Positions 26,680 to 37,215 of a DNA stretch of 55,043 nt are shown piece by piece. Under the pieces are notes generated by a model. That model saw nothing but the letters and a program-made list of their open reading frames with translations, did no database searches and was not told the origin of the DNA. The stretch comes from Pseudidiomarina insulisalsae (GTDB taxonomy: Bacteria; Pseudomonadota; Gammaproteobacteria; Enterobacterales; Alteromonadaceae), in assembly GCF_003987065.1 (NCBI RefSeq), contig NZ_PIPY01000014.1:1-55043 (forward strand), written 5' to 3'. Each line of letters begins with the position of its first letter. Positions within the stretch are counted from its first letter, which is position 1. The translations under genes were made by a program, and so were the position numbers.

Positions 26680-27969
26680 TTAAGCTTTCAACTCGGCAAA
26701 GGCTGTTTTTGCTGCCGCCAGAGTCGCCTCAATGTCGGCATCGCTGTGTGCCGCTGACATAAAGCCTGCTTCAAAAGCAGAAGGTGCCAGATAAACGCCC
26801 TGGCGCAACATACTGTGATAGAACTTCCGGAAATGTTCCATATTGCACTGGGTCGCCTGTTGGTAAGTGGTCACTTCGTCGGCATCAGTAAAGAAGAAGC
26901 CAAACATCGAAGCGCCGGCGCGATTGGTCGTGAATGGTATGCCGGCTTCATCAGCCAACTGCTGCATGCCATCTAACAGACGGGTGACCTTGGCGTTTAG
27001 TTGTGGGTAAAGCTTTTCGTCATCTAACTGATTCAGTGCCGCCAGACCCGCTGCCATGGCCACCGGATTACCGGACAAGGTGCCTGCCTGATAAACCGGA
27101 CCTACCGGTGCAATGTAATCCATAATTTCGCGTTTACCGCCAAAGGCGCCCACCGGCATACCGCCGCCGATGACTTTACCTAACGTGGTCAGGTCTGGTG
27201 TTACCTGGTAATACTCCTGGGCGCCACCACGGGCGACACGAAAACCGGACATCACCTCGTCAAAAATCAACACGCTACCATACTCGTCACAGATGTCGCG
27301 CAGACCTTCCAGAAAGCCGGGCGCCGGAGGAATACAGTTCATGTTACCGGCCACAGGCTCGACGATGATAGTGGCAATTTCGTCGCCAACTTCAGCAAAG
27401 ACTTTACGTACCGATTCAAGATCGTTAAAGGTGACCGTTAGCGTATGCTTGGCGAAATCCTCAGGGATACCGGGAGAGTTTGGTACGCCAAGGGTCAGCG
27501 CACCAGAGCCCGCTTTTACCAATAAGGCATCAGCATGACCGTGATAACAACCTTCAAATTTGAGAATCTTATCGCGCCCGGTGTAACCACGTGCCAGCCG
27601 GATAGCGGTCATTGTCGCTTCTGTGCCTGAATTGACCATCCGGACCTTTTCGATAGACGGCACCAGCGCTTTAATTTTTTCCGCCATCGTAATTTCGCTG
27701 GCGGTGGGGGTGCCAAAGCTCAGGCCACGCTCGACCGCAGCATGCGTTGCTTCGCGGATGGCGGCGTTATTATGACCAAGGATCATCGGGCCCCATGAGC
27801 CAACGTAATCAATGTAGCGCTGACCGTCAGCGTCATACATGTAGGCACCGTCGGCGCGCTCAATAAAAATCGGTGAACCGCCTACGCCGTTAAACGCGCG
27901 CACCGGTGAGTTCACGCCACCGGGAATGGTCAGTTGTGCTTGGGCAAATAAGTCTTCAGATCGAGACAT
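26680..27969 (-). CDS. hemL: Glutamate-1-semialdehyde 2,1-aminomutase
   Basis: A 429-residue PLP enzyme that makes 5-aminolevulinate for heme by the C5 pathway. N-terminal [16 protein letters not shown], the [10 protein letters not shown] metal/cofactor block and [16 protein letters not shown] with the PLP lysine are diagnostic. The length equals the E. coli enzyme. GAGGAT precedes the ATG. It follows pyrB by 23 bases on the same strand. In E. coli hemL also lies close to mrcB, with the fhu genes between them that are absent here. Confidence 0.97.
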   Translation of the reverse strand: MSRSEDLFAQAQLTIPGGVNSPVRAFNGVGGSPIFIERADGAYMYDADGQRYIDYVGSWGPMILGHNNAAIREATHAAVERGLSFGTPTASEITMAEKIKALVPSIEKVRMVNSGTEATMTAIRLARGYTGRDKILKFEGCYHGHADALLVKAGSGALTLGVPNSPGIPEDFAKHTLTVTFNDLESVRKVFAEVGDEIATIIVEPVAGNMNCIPPAPGFLEGLRDICDEYGSVLIFDEVMSGFRVARGGAQEYYQVTPDLTTLGKVIGGGMPVGAFGGKREIMDYIAPVGPVYQAGTLSGNPVAMAAGLAALNQLDDEKLYPQLNAKVTRLLDGMQQLADEAGIPFTTNRAGASMFGFFFTDADEVTTYQQATQCNMEHFRKFYHSMLRQGVYLAPSAFEAGFMSAAHSDADIEATLAAAKTAFAELKA

Positions 27970-27992
27970 CGTGATCCTCTTTTTCGATGGTG

Positions 27993-29006
27993 TTAAACGT
28001 TGCGCTTGTCACTGTACCAGTTAACTTCGCATTCGTATTTTTCGACTTGATCGGCAACCCCAAGAGTCAGCGCAAATAACGCCATCCGGATCAACACACC
28101 GTTGTCGGCCTGGCGGAAAATAGCCAGGTTCGGGTGCTGATTCAGGTCGTTATCCAGCTCATTGGCCTCTGCCCGCGAGTCACGCGGCAAGGGGTGCATG
28201 ATGACCGTGTTGGGTTTGTAGTGCCGGGTATAAATTTCACTATTTAAACGAAATTTACCGCGATATTGATCAGCTTCGGCGGGCGATGTGAAGCGCTCTT
28301 GCTGAATCCGGGTCTGATAGACGATATCGGCATCGGAGCTGCCGCTGACCTGGTCGGTGACAGTGACTTCGTGACCGGCCTTCTCAATGACCGCCAGAAC
28401 GCTGTCAGGCATCATTAGTTCGCGTGGCGAAATCAGGGTAAACCGAATGTTGTCGTAAAGGGCGAGCAAGCGTGACAACGAGTGCACGGTACGGCCGAAT
28501 TTCAGATCGCCCATCATACAGATGTGCATGCCATCGACACTGTGGCCGTGGTACGCAAGTTCTTTTTTGATGGTGTATAAATCGAGCAGCGCCTGGGTTG
28601 GGTGCTCATTGGCACCATCCCCGCCATTAATCACCGGAACCCGACTCCCCTGGGCGAATTCTGCGACCGAACCGGACTTGGGGTGACGCATGGCAATCAC
28701 ATCACTGTAACTACTCAGCACCCGGGCGGTGTCGTATAGCGACTCGCCTTTTGCCAGAGCTGAGCTTTCCATACCAGTGGTTTCGCGAACTTCGCCGCCG
28801 AGCAGGTTAAAGGCGGTACCAAAACTTACGCGCGTACGGGTCGAGGGTTCGAAAAACAGGTTGCCGAGAATAGCTCCGTCAAGTACCCGAGTGCGCTTTT
28901 GGCGGCGGGCATAGGGCAGCATTCGGTCAGCGACCTCAAAAATCTGCTCAATACTATCGCGATGAAATTGTTCGACAGAAAGAATGTTGGCGCCAGTGAA
29001 ATTCAT
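27993..29006 (-). CDS. pyrB: Aspartate carbamoyltransferase catalytic chain
   Basis: A 337-residue catalytic subunit that condenses carbamoyl phosphate with aspartate in pyrimidine synthesis. [16 protein letters not shown] is the carbamoyl-phosphate site, and [34 protein letters not shown] and [13 protein letters not shown] complete the signature. No pyrI regulatory gene is adjacent, and no dihydroorotase-like partner is present. It sits between the heme genes hemJ and hemL on the same strand. Confidence 0.96.
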   Translation of the reverse strand: MNFTGANILSVEQFHRDSIEQIFEVADRMLPYARRQKRTRVLDGAILGNLFFEPSTRTRVSFGTAFNLLGGEVRETTGMESSALAKGESLYDTARVLSSYSDVIAMRHPKSGSVAEFAQGSRVPVINGGDGANEHPTQALLDLYTIKKELAYHGHSVDGMHICMMGDLKFGRTVHSLSRLLALYDNIRFTLISPRELMMPDSVLAVIEKAGHEVTVTDQVSGSSDADIVYQTRIQQERFTSPAEADQYRGKFRLNSEIYTRHYKPNTVIMHPLPRDSRAEANELDNDLNQHPNLAIFRQADNGVLIRMALFALTLGVADQVEKYECEVNWYSDKRNV

Positions 29007-29094
29007 GTCGTGCGGCCTCAGTGAGTTGAGAAATGGTGTTCAAACACTGGGCCGTTATCTTAGCAGAGATGACGGCCAAAAAGAATGTTGCTGA

Positions 29095-29523
29095 TTAAAA
29101 GGGCTTTACCACTGCCAGCAGAACGATCGCAAACAGTGCCAGTACCGGAACCTCGTTGAACACGCGATAAAATTTGTGGCTGCGGCGATTGCGATCATGA
29201 GCGAAGTCCGCGAGTAATTTAAAGCAGTAGATATGATAGCCGTACAGCAGGGCGACCAACACCAGCTTTACGTGCATCCAACCGCTGGCAGCGAGCCACG
29301 CGCTGCCATAGGCAATCATCAGCCAGAGGCCAAAAACCAGGGTCAGAATGGCGAAAGGAGTGACGAAATACAGTAGCCGGCGCTCCATCACTTTCAGTTG
29401 CGCGCTGACTTCAGCGGACTGGGTCTGGGCATGGTAAACGAACAGCCGCGGCAGGTAGAAAATTCCGGCGAACCAGGCCACCATAAAGGTGATGTGAAGA
29501 CCTTTGATCCAAAGTAATGTCAT
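29095..29523 (-). CDS. hemJ: Protoporphyrinogen IX oxidase HemJ
   Basis: A 142-residue inner-membrane protein with four transmembrane segments. The start LLWIKGLHITFMVAWFAGIFYLPRLFVYH contains the conserved histidine and is typical of HemJ, which oxidises protoporphyrinogen IX in heme synthesis in organisms lacking HemG or HemY. A conserved lysine-bearing segment WMHVKLVLV and GYH follow. AAGGA lies six bases upstream of the ATG. It precedes pyrB and hemL on the same strand, so two heme-pathway genes flank pyrB. Confidence 0.92.
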   Translation of the reverse strand: MTLLWIKGLHITFMVAWFAGIFYLPRLFVYHAQTQSAEVSAQLKVMERRLLYFVTPFAILTLVFGLWLMIAYGSAWLAASGWMHVKLVLVALLYGYHIYCFKLLADFAHDRNRRSHKFYRVFNEVPVLALFAIVLLAVVKPF

Positions 29524-29597
29524 TGCAAATCCTTGTTCTTGCCTCAGGGGTCAATGCTGCGTAGCATGGCGTTTCTGCCATGATAAGAATATCCATT

Positions 29598-30281
29598 ATG
29601 AATGAGAAGCAAAAATACATCCGCGTCGGCATTATTGCGAGTCTGGCACTGGCTGTCGGTTACCTGCTGGGCATGGGCCAGAACTGGTATCTGCATGATC
29701 ACGTCAGTGAGCTTGAAACGCAGGTGGAGCGCCTGTATGAACAGGCAGAGACGGCGGATTATCAGCAGCATATTGCCGAGGTTGAATTGGGCATTGAGCA
29801 GGCCGCTGGTGAGCAGTTGCAGCAGCAATTAGCGGCCAGCCAGGACGAGATTCTGGCGCTGCGTCGTGAGCTAAGTTTTTATCAGAAGATTATGGCGCCC
29901 GAGTTGGCCGCAGAAGGCGTTGTTATTGACGAATTCGAGCTGAAGTCGCTGGCGCAGGAAGGGCACTACCAGTTTCGTCTGGCGGTACTGCAAACCAATC
30001 GTCAGCGCGGTTATGTCAAAGGGACAGTGAGCGCCCGATTGGAAGGACGCGGCCCTGACGGTGAAGCGCTGAGTTTTGATCTGTACGAGCTGGCCGCTCT
30101 GGACCCGGCTGAAAAAGAGTTCAGCATGCGTTACTTTAAGGTGCAGACCGGAAGTTTTCAGTTACCCACCGACTTTGCGCCGGAACAGGTGCGCTTAGTT
30201 GTCGAACTGGAAGAAGGCAGCAACAAAACCCTTGAGCGCCTATTTTTATGGAGTGAGCTTGTCGGGGGGCGCAATACTTGA
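29598..30281 (+). CDS. DUF6776-like membrane-anchored coiled-coil protein
   Basis: A 227-residue protein with a single N-terminal transmembrane helix (about residues 9-27). A periplasmic coiled-coil region (about 30-100) rich in Glu, Gln and Leu follows, then a C-terminal beta-rich domain ending FLWSELVGG. It resembles the DUF6776 family that often precedes erpA in gammaproteobacteria; no function is known. The start is uncertain. ATG at 29598 ([11 protein letters not shown]) has a weak AAGA upstream. An ATG at 29580 would add six residues but has no ribosome site. Confidence 0.72.
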   Translation: MNEKQKYIRVGIIASLALAVGYLLGMGQNWYLHDHVSELETQVERLYEQAETADYQQHIAEVELGIEQAAGEQLQQQLAASQDEILALRRELSFYQKIMAPELAAEGVVIDEFELKSLAQEGHYQFRLAVLQTNRQRGYVKGTVSARLEGRGPDGEALSFDLYELAALDPAEKEFSMRYFKVQTGSFQLPTDFAPEQVRLVVELEEGSNKTLERLFLWSELVGGRNT

Positions 30282-30336
30282 CCCTTTTAGTCAGGTACGA
30301 GAAAATAGCGGCTCTATTAGTGGAGGTAGTAAGCGA

Positions 30337-30684
30337 ATGACTGATGCAGCGCAAGCGATGCCGATCCAATTTACGGAAGCGGCCGCAAATAAGGTAAAGA
30401 CCCTGATCGCAGACGAAGAGAATCCTGCGTTGAAGTTACGTGTGTACGTAACTGGTGGCGGTTGCTCAGGCTTTCAATATGGTTTTACTTTTGACGAAAA
30501 AGTGAACCCCGGTGACATGGAAATTGAGAAAAATGGTGTCACCCTGGTCGTTGACCCAATGAGTTTACAATACCTGGTCGGCGGCACCGTCAATTATGAA
30601 GAAGGCCTGCAAGGGGCGCGTTTCTTCGTTGATAACCCGAATGCCACAACCACCTGCGGTTGTGGTGCCAGCTTCTCGGTTTAA
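30337..30684 (+). CDS. erpA: Iron-sulfur cluster insertion protein ErpA
   Basis: A 115-residue A-type carrier that delivers iron-sulfur clusters to apoproteins such as IspG. The three cluster-binding cysteines are visible: one in [11 protein letters not shown] and two in the C-terminal CGCGASF. I chose the ATG at 30337, preceded by GGAGGT, because the product then matches E. coli ErpA in length. The same frame is open further upstream into the preceding gene, which explains longer readings. It is followed by pepQ after about 56 bases. Confidence 0.95.
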   Translation: MTDAAQAMPIQFTEAAANKVKTLIADEENPALKLRVYVTGGGCSGFQYGFTFDEKVNPGDMEIEKNGVTLVVDPMSLQYLVGGTVNYEEGLQGARFFVDNPNATTTCGCGASFSV

Positions 30685-30740
30685 CATCCATTCTCTCACT
30701 CGCTGGTGAGGCGAGTGAGTACTCGCAAGCGAGGTAGTTC

Positions 30741-32057
30741 ATGAGTTCATATGCGGCGCATATCGCGACGGTTCAGGCACGTTTTGATGCAGCTTTAACC
30801 GCCACCGGCTTTGATTCAGCGTTCATTTATGCGGGCCAGCCGCGGGTGGCGTTTCTTGACGATAATCCAGCGCCTTTTAAGGTCAATCCACTGTTTAAAT
30901 ACTGGATTCCGGTCACCGACAGCCCGAAAAGTGCGATTTTCTATGAGCGCGGCGCGCGCCCTGTGGTATTTCTCTTCCAACCACGGGACTTCTGGCATGC
31001 AGCGGTAAAAATTGCCCCTGCGGAATGGCAGGAGCACGTTGAACTGGTCGTGGTCGACAGCCTTGAAAAAGTGACCAGGTACCTGGGCGATAAGCTTAAA
31101 GCGACCGCATTCCTTGGTGAGCACTTTGCTGAGCCAGTGGCCAGTTGGCCAGTGCGCGCACATAATCCTGATGCGCTGATTGACCATCTGCATTTTCACC
31201 GGGCGATTAAAACGGACTGGGAAGTTGAAAACCTGCGCGTCGCCAACGATCGTGCGGCAAAAGCGCATCTGGCCGCAAAGGACGCCTTCTTTGCCGGCAA
31301 AAGCGAGCTTGAAATTCACCATGCCTATCTGGCCGCCATTAACTTCCGCGAGAGCGAACTGCCGTATAACAGCATTGTCGGGCTCAATGAGCACGGCGCG
31401 ATTCTGCATTACGACGTATACGAAACCAGCGCACCACGCGAAAGCCGCTCATTCCTGATTGATGCCGGCGCGACCTACCGTGGTTACTGTGCCGACATTA
31501 CCCGCACCTACAGTCGCGAGCAAAGCGGTTTCTTTGCCGAGCTGGTAGAGGCGGTGGATAACGCGCAGCAGGCTTTGCTGGGCGAAATTGAGCCAGGCGT
31601 TGATTATTATCAGCTGCATGTTTCTCAACACCTTAAAATTGCGCAGATTCTGAGTGATTTTGAGTTCGTGCGCGGCTCTGCCGAGAGCATTTATGAGCAA
31701 GGGTTCAGCAGTGCCTTCTTCCCGCATGGTCTGGGTCACTTTATCGGCTTACAGGTGCACGATGTGGGTGGTTTCTTGCGCAATGACCGTGGTGATCAGT
31801 TTGATCGCGACCCACGGCACCCATTCCTGCGCTTATTACGGCCGGTTGAAGAGGGGCAGGTGTTTACGATTGAGCCGGGCCTGTATGTCGTCGATCAGTT
31901 ACTTGAAGCCCATGCCAACGCCAAAGAGCTGAACTGGCAGCGGATTGACGAGTTACGCCCCTACGGTGGCGTGCGGATTGAAGACAGTATTGTGGTCGGT
32001 AAAGCGGGTAACAACGAAAACCTCACCCGCGACGCATTCGCACGGCTTGAGAATTAA
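30741..32057 (+). CDS. pepQ: Xaa-Pro dipeptidase PepQ
   Basis: A 438-residue M24 metallopeptidase that cleaves X-Pro dipeptides. The pita-bread fold metal ligands are recognisable in LIDAGATYRGYCADITRTY, HGLGHFIGLQVHDVGG, FTIEPGLYVVDQL and VRIEDSIVV. The length and N-terminal domain match E. coli PepQ. GCGAGGTAG precedes the ATG. Its stop lies nine bases from the convergent anmK stop, and no terminator is visible between them. Confidence 0.95.
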   Translation: MSSYAAHIATVQARFDAALTATGFDSAFIYAGQPRVAFLDDNPAPFKVNPLFKYWIPVTDSPKSAIFYERGARPVVFLFQPRDFWHAAVKIAPAEWQEHVELVVVDSLEKVTRYLGDKLKATAFLGEHFAEPVASWPVRAHNPDALIDHLHFHRAIKTDWEVENLRVANDRAAKAHLAAKDAFFAGKSELEIHHAYLAAINFRESELPYNSIVGLNEHGAILHYDVYETSAPRESRSFLIDAGATYRGYCADITRTYSREQSGFFAELVEAVDNAQQALLGEIEPGVDYYQLHVSQHLKIAQILSDFEFVRGSAESIYEQGFSSAFFPHGLGHFIGLQVHDVGGFLRNDRGDQFDRDPRHPFLRLLRPVEEGQVFTIEPGLYVVDQLLEAHANAKELNWQRIDELRPYGGVRIEDSIVVGKAGNNENLTRDAFARLEN

Positions 32058-32066
32058 GGCCGGCGG

Positions 32067-33194
32067 TCAGGGTAAATACAGACCGCCTAATACGGTGGCG
32101 CGGCTGGCGCCCGTCACCGCGGGCAAATTACCGGGCTGACGGCGCATAAACTGACGTGCAAGCCAGGCAAAGGCCATCGCTTCCAGATGTTGTGGATCGA
32201 TACCCAGCTCTTTGACGGTGGTCCAGCTTGCCGCCGGATAATTCCTCGCCAACCGTGCCATCAAATCCTGATTAAACGCGCCGCCACCGGCAACAAAAAC
32301 CTTTTCAACAGGGTTGGGTCCACTTGCCAGCCCCTGCGCGACAGAACGCGCGGTAAACTCAGCCAGCGTCGCCTGAATATCGGCACCGCGCCATTTCTCC
32401 AGCGCTTTAAGGTGCTGTTCCAGCCAGCCATAATTAAAATATTCGCGACCGGTACTTTTCGGCGCCGGTTGTTGAACATAGGGGTCGGCCATCATGGCTT
32501 CTAAAAGCGCGTCGATGACCTCGCCCTGTGCGGCAAAGGCGCCGCTTTTGTCGTAGTCATGCTCAGCGTCAGGGTGCTGCATGCGAAACCAGAGATCTAA
32601 CAGGGTATTCGCCGGCCCGGTGTCAAAGCCATACACTTGCGAGCTTGCTTGTTCAAGAACGGTAATATTGGCGATGCCGCCCAGATTCAGTACGGCGGCG
32701 CTGTTCGTACCTTGCAGCTGCTGGCGAAATAATGCGTCGTGAAATGCCGGGACCAGAGGCGCGCCTTGCCCGCCCAGCGCCATATCTTTGCGACGGAAAT
32801 CGGCCACCACGGCAATACCGGTCAAGGCCGCTAAGGTATTCGGATCGCCCAGTTGCACTGTGTAAGGCGTAAGCGCGTCAGGCATATGGCGTACGGTCTG
32901 GCCATGACTGCCGATGGCCTGCACCTGGTCCGCCGTGACGTCGCTGTGCTGCAATATGCGCAGCACCAATTCAGCAGAGAGCTCGGCAAATTGACGATCA
33001 GCTGTTGCCTGGCGATGTAATTCGTTATGGCCCGGACTGCAAAGTTGTATTAATTCACTGCGCAGCGCATCTGGCAACGGGGTATCAAGGTGGCGGAGAA
33101 GTTGCGGCCGGGCGCCGGAAAAGTCGACCAGCACGGCGTCTAATCCGTCCATGCTGGTGCCCGACATTAAACCAATATAAAGGTCGTTACTCAT
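32067..33194 (-). CDS. anmK: Anhydro-N-acetylmuramic acid kinase
   Basis: A 375-residue recycling enzyme that phosphorylates and opens 1,6-anhydro-MurNAc to MurNAc-6-phosphate. LYIGLMSGTSMDGLDAVLVDF is the AnmK N-terminal signature. AIGSHGQTVRHMP contains catalytic-site residues, and LNLGGIANITVL, GFDTGPANTLLD and VFVAGGGAFNQDLM follow. It is 19 bases downstream of the mepM-like gene on the same strand, a common pairing. It works in the same recycling route as Mpl, which is also encoded in this window. Confidence 0.96.
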   Translation of the reverse strand: MSNDLYIGLMSGTSMDGLDAVLVDFSGARPQLLRHLDTPLPDALRSELIQLCSPGHNELHRQATADRQFAELSAELVLRILQHSDVTADQVQAIGSHGQTVRHMPDALTPYTVQLGDPNTLAALTGIAVVADFRRKDMALGGQGAPLVPAFHDALFRQQLQGTNSAAVLNLGGIANITVLEQASSQVYGFDTGPANTLLDLWFRMQHPDAEHDYDKSGAFAAQGEVIDALLEAMMADPYVQQPAPKSTGREYFNYGWLEQHLKALEKWRGADIQATLAEFTARSVAQGLASGPNPVEKVFVAGGGAFNQDLMARLARNYPAASWTTVKELGIDPQHLEAMAFAWLARQFMRRQPGNLPAVTGASRATVLGGLYLP

Positions 33195-33213
33195 TCAGGA
33201 GAGCCTCGCCTGC

Positions 33214-34611
33214 TTAGCGCATAGCGAGTAGCACACGTTTTTGATTTTCCAGCATCGCCAAACGTGTTGCGGCAATTTTATTAAACTCCGGCATTTCCTG
33301 AGCCGTCAGTGACTCTGCTTGTGGCAGCTCAACCGTACGAGGGTTGCGATGGACGCCGTCGACTAAGAATTCATAGTGCAAGTGCGCGCCGGTCACACGT
33401 CCTGTGGCACCGACACGACCAATCAACTGGCCCTGCTTCACACGGTCACCACGCTTCACCATACGCTTACTTAAGTGCAGGTATTTGGTGACGTAACGTT
33501 CGCCATGCTGAATGAATACATAGTTACCGTTGAGGTTATTGTAAGCACTGGCAATGACTTTGCCGCTACCCGAAGACATGACCGGCGTGCCAACATTGGC
33601 TGCATAGTCGATGCCATTGTGCGGTCGCACGCGGCCGGTCACCGGATGTAAACGACGCGGATTGAAGTTGGAACTGATATAAGTGAACTTCACCGGTGAG
33701 CGCAAAAACGATTTACGCATGGCTTTACCATCGGCGGCGTAGTACTCACCGTTGCTATGCAGAATCGCCTGGTATTTACGGCCCTGGTTCACAAATTCAG
33801 CCGCCAGCACCTTACCGTAGCCGGCAAACTCACCGTCGACATATTCTTTTTCATAAATGACGGAAAACTCGTCACCCTTACGCAGGTCGAGGGCGAAGTC
33901 GATATCCCAGCCAAAAATGCTGGCGATACCCATGATCTGATTATCGGTCAGGCCAGCATTAATCCCCGCATTCCAGAAGTTAGAGTCGATTTCAGCGTAA
34001 GCGAAGGCTTCCTGAATCTCTACTTCTTTAGTAGCGATTTCACTGACGTAGCCGTCTTCGGTATGACTGACAATCAGCGTATCAATCGGGCTGATCTGAT
34101 AGGCCAGCTGAATCAGTTCACCTTCGGCATTTTTGGCAAAGCGCAGGGTGTCGCCAGGATGAATTTTCAACAGGTATTTGTTGGCCTGCTTGTCCTGCGT
34201 CAGCTTATACAGTTGCTGGGGGGTGAAGCCCATGACATCAAAAATGCGCGCCAGGCTGTCGCCCGACTTGACCTCATAACCGCTCCAGTCAACGGTTGGC
34301 TGCACGGGCTCGGTAATTGCTTCGCTTGCTGCGGTTGCTACTTCGTCGACAGGTTGTGCCGATAGCAGTGGTGCGGTTACGCCACTGCTTTTCACGTCAG
34401 GTTTCACCTTGACAGGAATTTCGAGGCGCTCGCCCAGAATCAGTTGCTTGTCAGCAAGGCTGGGATCTGACGTATTACGTGACGCGGTCGCTGGCTCAGA
34501 GGGCAGCAAGACCAGCGTCAGCGTTGTGACCGCAACGGCTGACAGTAGAATTTGGTGACGGCGCGGTAACTGCGCAAGCAGACCCGCCATTCGTTGAGTT
34601 AATACCTTCAT
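33214..34611 (-). CDS. mepM: M23 murein DD-endopeptidase, MepM-like
   Basis: A 465-residue envelope protein with an N-terminal membrane anchor (about residues 20-37). A LysM/OapA-like region follows (VDWSGYEVKSGDSLARIFDVMGF, near residue 108). The C-terminal M23 LytM peptidase domain carries the zinc ligands H...D in RPHNGIDYAAN and HLHYEF. Such enzymes cut peptide cross-links to allow peptidoglycan growth. The length is close to E. coli MepM (440). It is divergent from tyrS and upstream of anmK, a conserved neighbourhood in gammaproteobacteria. Confidence 0.9.
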   Translation of the reverse strand: MKVLTQRMAGLLAQLPRRHQILLSAVAVTTLTLVLLPSEPATASRNTSDPSLADKQLILGERLEIPVKVKPDVKSSGVTAPLLSAQPVDEVATAASEAITEPVQPTVDWSGYEVKSGDSLARIFDVMGFTPQQLYKLTQDKQANKYLLKIHPGDTLRFAKNAEGELIQLAYQISPIDTLIVSHTEDGYVSEIATKEVEIQEAFAYAEIDSNFWNAGINAGLTDNQIMGIASIFGWDIDFALDLRKGDEFSVIYEKEYVDGEFAGYGKVLAAEFVNQGRKYQAILHSNGEYYAADGKAMRKSFLRSPVKFTYISSNFNPRRLHPVTGRVRPHNGIDYAANVGTPVMSSGSGKVIASAYNNLNGNYVFIQHGERYVTKYLHLSKRMVKRGDRVKQGQLIGRVGATGRVTGAHLHYEFLVDGVHRNPRTVELPQAESLTAQEMPEFNKIAATRLAMLENQKRVLLAMR

Positions 34612-34803
34612 AAACTTCCTGAGGTTAGCGCACTTATTGACCTAATGTACCCTAGGTGTTTTTTGCAGAATAATACGAAGTGTGATTATTTTCCAGTCGC
34701 TTTACCTTTATTTACGCTTAAAACCCTGCGGTAAATAGCATACAATGCAACGTTTCAGTCTGGTTTTGTGTCCCGGTGGGTAGTATTCAGGAGTAAAAGA
34801 AGC

Positions 34804-36006
34804 ATGACAAGTTCAGTGGCGGATGCGTTAGCAGAAATTGCGCGTGGTACCGAAGAAATTCTGATTGCAGAAGAGCTTAAAGAGAAGCTTGAGAAAGGTA
34901 AGCCATTAGTTATTAAAGCTGGCTTTGATCCGACCGCTCCTGATTTGCATCTGGGCCATACCGTTTTAATTAATAAATTACGGGTGTTCCAGGATCTTGG
35001 CCACAAAGTGGTGTTTTTGATTGGTGACTTCACTGGCATGATCGGTGACCCGACGGGCAAAAATGTGACGCGCAAGCCGTTATCGCCAGATGACGTTGCC
35101 GCAAACGCCCAAACCTATAAAGAGCAGGTTTTCAAAATACTGGATCCGGCAAAAACCGAAGTTCGCTTTAACTCAGAATGGATGGCCAAGTTGGGTGCCG
35201 ATGACATGATCAAGCTCGCCGCCCGTCAAACCGTGGCACGCATGCTCGAGCGTGACGATTTTAAAAAGCGTTACAGTAGCGGCCAGCCCATTGCGATTCA
35301 TGAATTCCTTTATCCACTGGTGCAAGGCTGGGACTCGGTGGAGTTACGTGCCGATGTTGAGCTCGGTGGCACCGACCAGCGCTTTAACCTGCTGATGGGC
35401 CGCGAGTTGCAAAAAGAAGAAGGCCAGACGCCACAGACGGTCATTATGGTGCCGTTGCTCGAAGGACTTGATGGCGTGCAGAAGATGTCAAAGTCACTGG
35501 GTAATTATGTCGGTATTACCGAACCTGCCAATGACATGTTTGGTAAGCTGATGTCGGTGTCTGACGAGCTGATGTGGCGTTATTACGAGCTGCTGAGCTT
35601 CCGCCCGCTGGATGAGATTGCCAGCTTTAAGCAGGCGGTTGCTGATGGCGCGAATCCGCGTGATTACAAAGTGTTGCTGGCGAAAGAAATCATTAGCCGC
35701 TTTCATGATGAAGCTGCAGCACAGGCGGCCGAGCAGGACTTTGTGCAGCGCTTCAGCAAAAATGCCATCCCTGATGAGATGCCTGAGCTGACGCTAAGCA
35801 GTGACGGTGGAGAAATCGGTATTTGTCACTTGCTGAAAGAAGCCGCGCTGGTGAATTCCACCTCAGATGCCATGCGCATGATCAAGCAAAACGCGGTGAA
35901 GATTGATGGCGACAAAGTGACCGACACCAAGTTGCAGGTGGCCGCGGGCACGACCGCCGTGTATCAGGTCGGCAAACGCAAGTTTGCCCGCGTCACCGTT
36001 AACTAA
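34804..36006 (+). CDS. tyrS: Tyrosyl-tRNA synthetase
   Basis: A 400-residue class I aminoacyl-tRNA synthetase. [14 protein letters not shown] contains the HIGH-like motif and MSKS is in [15 protein letters not shown]-terminal S4-like RNA-binding domain follows (residues about 335-400). The length and motifs fit the TyrZ-like group also found in Haemophilus. The chosen ATG (34804) follows AGGAG and starts MTSSVADAL; a longer reading from 34768 is less likely. A -10-like TACAAT lies at 34741-34746 but has no good -35. Its stop abuts the apaH stop with no gap. Confidence 0.95.
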   Translation: MTSSVADALAEIARGTEEILIAEELKEKLEKGKPLVIKAGFDPTAPDLHLGHTVLINKLRVFQDLGHKVVFLIGDFTGMIGDPTGKNVTRKPLSPDDVAANAQTYKEQVFKILDPAKTEVRFNSEWMAKLGADDMIKLAARQTVARMLERDDFKKRYSSGQPIAIHEFLYPLVQGWDSVELRADVELGGTDQRFNLLMGRELQKEEGQTPQTVIMVPLLEGLDGVQKMSKSLGNYVGITEPANDMFGKLMSVSDELMWRYYELLSFRPLDEIASFKQAVADGANPRDYKVLLAKEIISRFHDEAAAQAAEQDFVQRFSKNAIPDEMPELTLSSDGGEIGICHLLKEAALVNSTSDAMRMIKQNAVKIDGDKVTDTKLQVAAGTTAVYQVGKRKFARVTVN

Positions 36007-36834
36007 TCAGTCCGTTTTATTTTCTGCTATCCAGCGTTGGCCGTCCGGCCAGCGCTGCAACGTCATATGTTCCCCCCAGACACAGCCGGTATCGAGTCCA
36101 ATGACATCATCGCGGGCGGTGTTGCCCTGTAACGCTGCCCAATGACCAAATACGAGGGTCTTTTCTGCCGGTGACCAGTGGTGAAACCACGGGCGTAATC
36201 CCTGAGCGGCAGTAGCGTCGTCGGGCGCGCCTTTTTCAGTCAGGTTCAGGCACAAGTTCGCATCGACAAAGCGCATGCGGGTAAAGCTATTAATGATAAA
36301 GCGAATACGTTCAGGCCCCTGCAGGTTCTCTGACCAGCACGCCGGTTCATTACCGTACATGCGGTCCAGCCAGGCGCCAAGCTTATCGTAGCGCCAGGCG
36401 CGCTGTAAGCTGGTACTTACTTCATCGGCAAGCTGCTGGGCCTGTTCAATGGACCAGCCAGGATAAATACCGGCATGGGTCATCACCAGGTCGTCGGCCT
36501 GACGCAGCAAAGGTTGTTTTACCAGAAACTCAATCCACTGCTGTTTTTGCGTAGGAGTTAGCGCGAGAATGGCGTCTAGTTTGTCTTTCGGGTTGGCCTC
36601 GCGTACACCGGTCAGTACCGCAAGCAAGTTAAGATCGTGGTTGCCGAGCACACATTTTACTGTCGCGCCCAAGCCCGCGAGCCGCTGCAGGCAAGCAAGC
36701 GAGTGCGGACCGCGGGCGACGATATCACCGACGCACCACAGCTCGTCAAATTGCGGATCAAAAGCGACCCGCTGTAGTAAGTCATCGAGCTGCGTATAGC
36801 AGCCTTGCAGATCGCCAATAAGATAACGTGCCAT
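36007..36834 (-). CDS. apaH: Bis(5'-nucleosyl)-tetraphosphatase, symmetrical
   Basis: A 275-residue metallophosphatase that cleaves Ap4A to two ADP. The calcineurin-like motifs are visible: GDLQGCYTQLDDLL, VGDIVARGPHS, LGNHDLNLLA and a histidine in FGHWAALQG. The length matches E. coli ApaH. It is downstream of apaG by 12 bases, in the conserved order surA-pdxA-rsmA-apaG-apaH. The stop directly abuts the tyrS stop. Confidence 0.96.
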   Translation of the reverse strand: MARYLIGDLQGCYTQLDDLLQRVAFDPQFDELWCVGDIVARGPHSLACLQRLAGLGATVKCVLGNHDLNLLAVLTGVREANPKDKLDAILALTPTQKQQWIEFLVKQPLLRQADDLVMTHAGIYPGWSIEQAQQLADEVSTSLQRAWRYDKLGAWLDRMYGNEPACWSENLQGPERIRFIINSFTRMRFVDANLCLNLTEKGAPDDATAAQGLRPWFHHWSPAEKTLVFGHWAALQGNTARDDVIGLDTGCVWGEHMTLQRWPDGQRWIAENKTD

Positions 36835-36846
36835 AAGCGTTGCAGC

Positions 36847-37215
36847 TTAGTGCAAAATGTTCGGTACCGCCAGGCGGAACGAGGGGATGGTGACGTCAAA
36901 CTTATGACCCTTTGCATCGACCATGCCGTAATGTCCCTCCATGGTACCAATAGGTGTCGCTAACACGGTTCCGCTGGTGTAACTAAAGGACTCGCCCGGG
37001 GTAATATGAGGCTGTTCACCGACCACTCCTTCGCCGGCCACCCGGGTAATTTTATGGTCCGCGTCGGTGATACGCCAGGCGCGGTTCAGTAACTGTACCG
37101 CAACGTCACCGTTATTGGTGATGGTAATGGTATACGCGAACACATACTGGCCATTGTCAGGGTCGGACTGTGCGCCAAGGTAATGGGTTTTCACGGCAAT
37201 GGAAATGTTACTCAT
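36847..37215 (-). CDS. apaG: ApaG domain protein
   Basis: A 122-residue protein with the immunoglobulin-like ApaG fold ([28 protein letters not shown], and the glycine-rich [20 protein letters not shown]). E. coli ApaG is linked genetically to ApaH, but its biochemical role is not settled. Its ATG overlaps the rsmA stop (ATGA), so its translation is probably coupled to rsmA. Confidence 0.95.
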   Translation of the reverse strand: MSNISIAVKTHYLGAQSDPDNGQYVFAYTITITNNGDVAVQLLNRAWRITDADHKITRVAGEGVVGEQPHITPGESFSYTSGTVLATPIGTMEGHYGMVDAKGHKFDVTIPSFRLAVPNILH

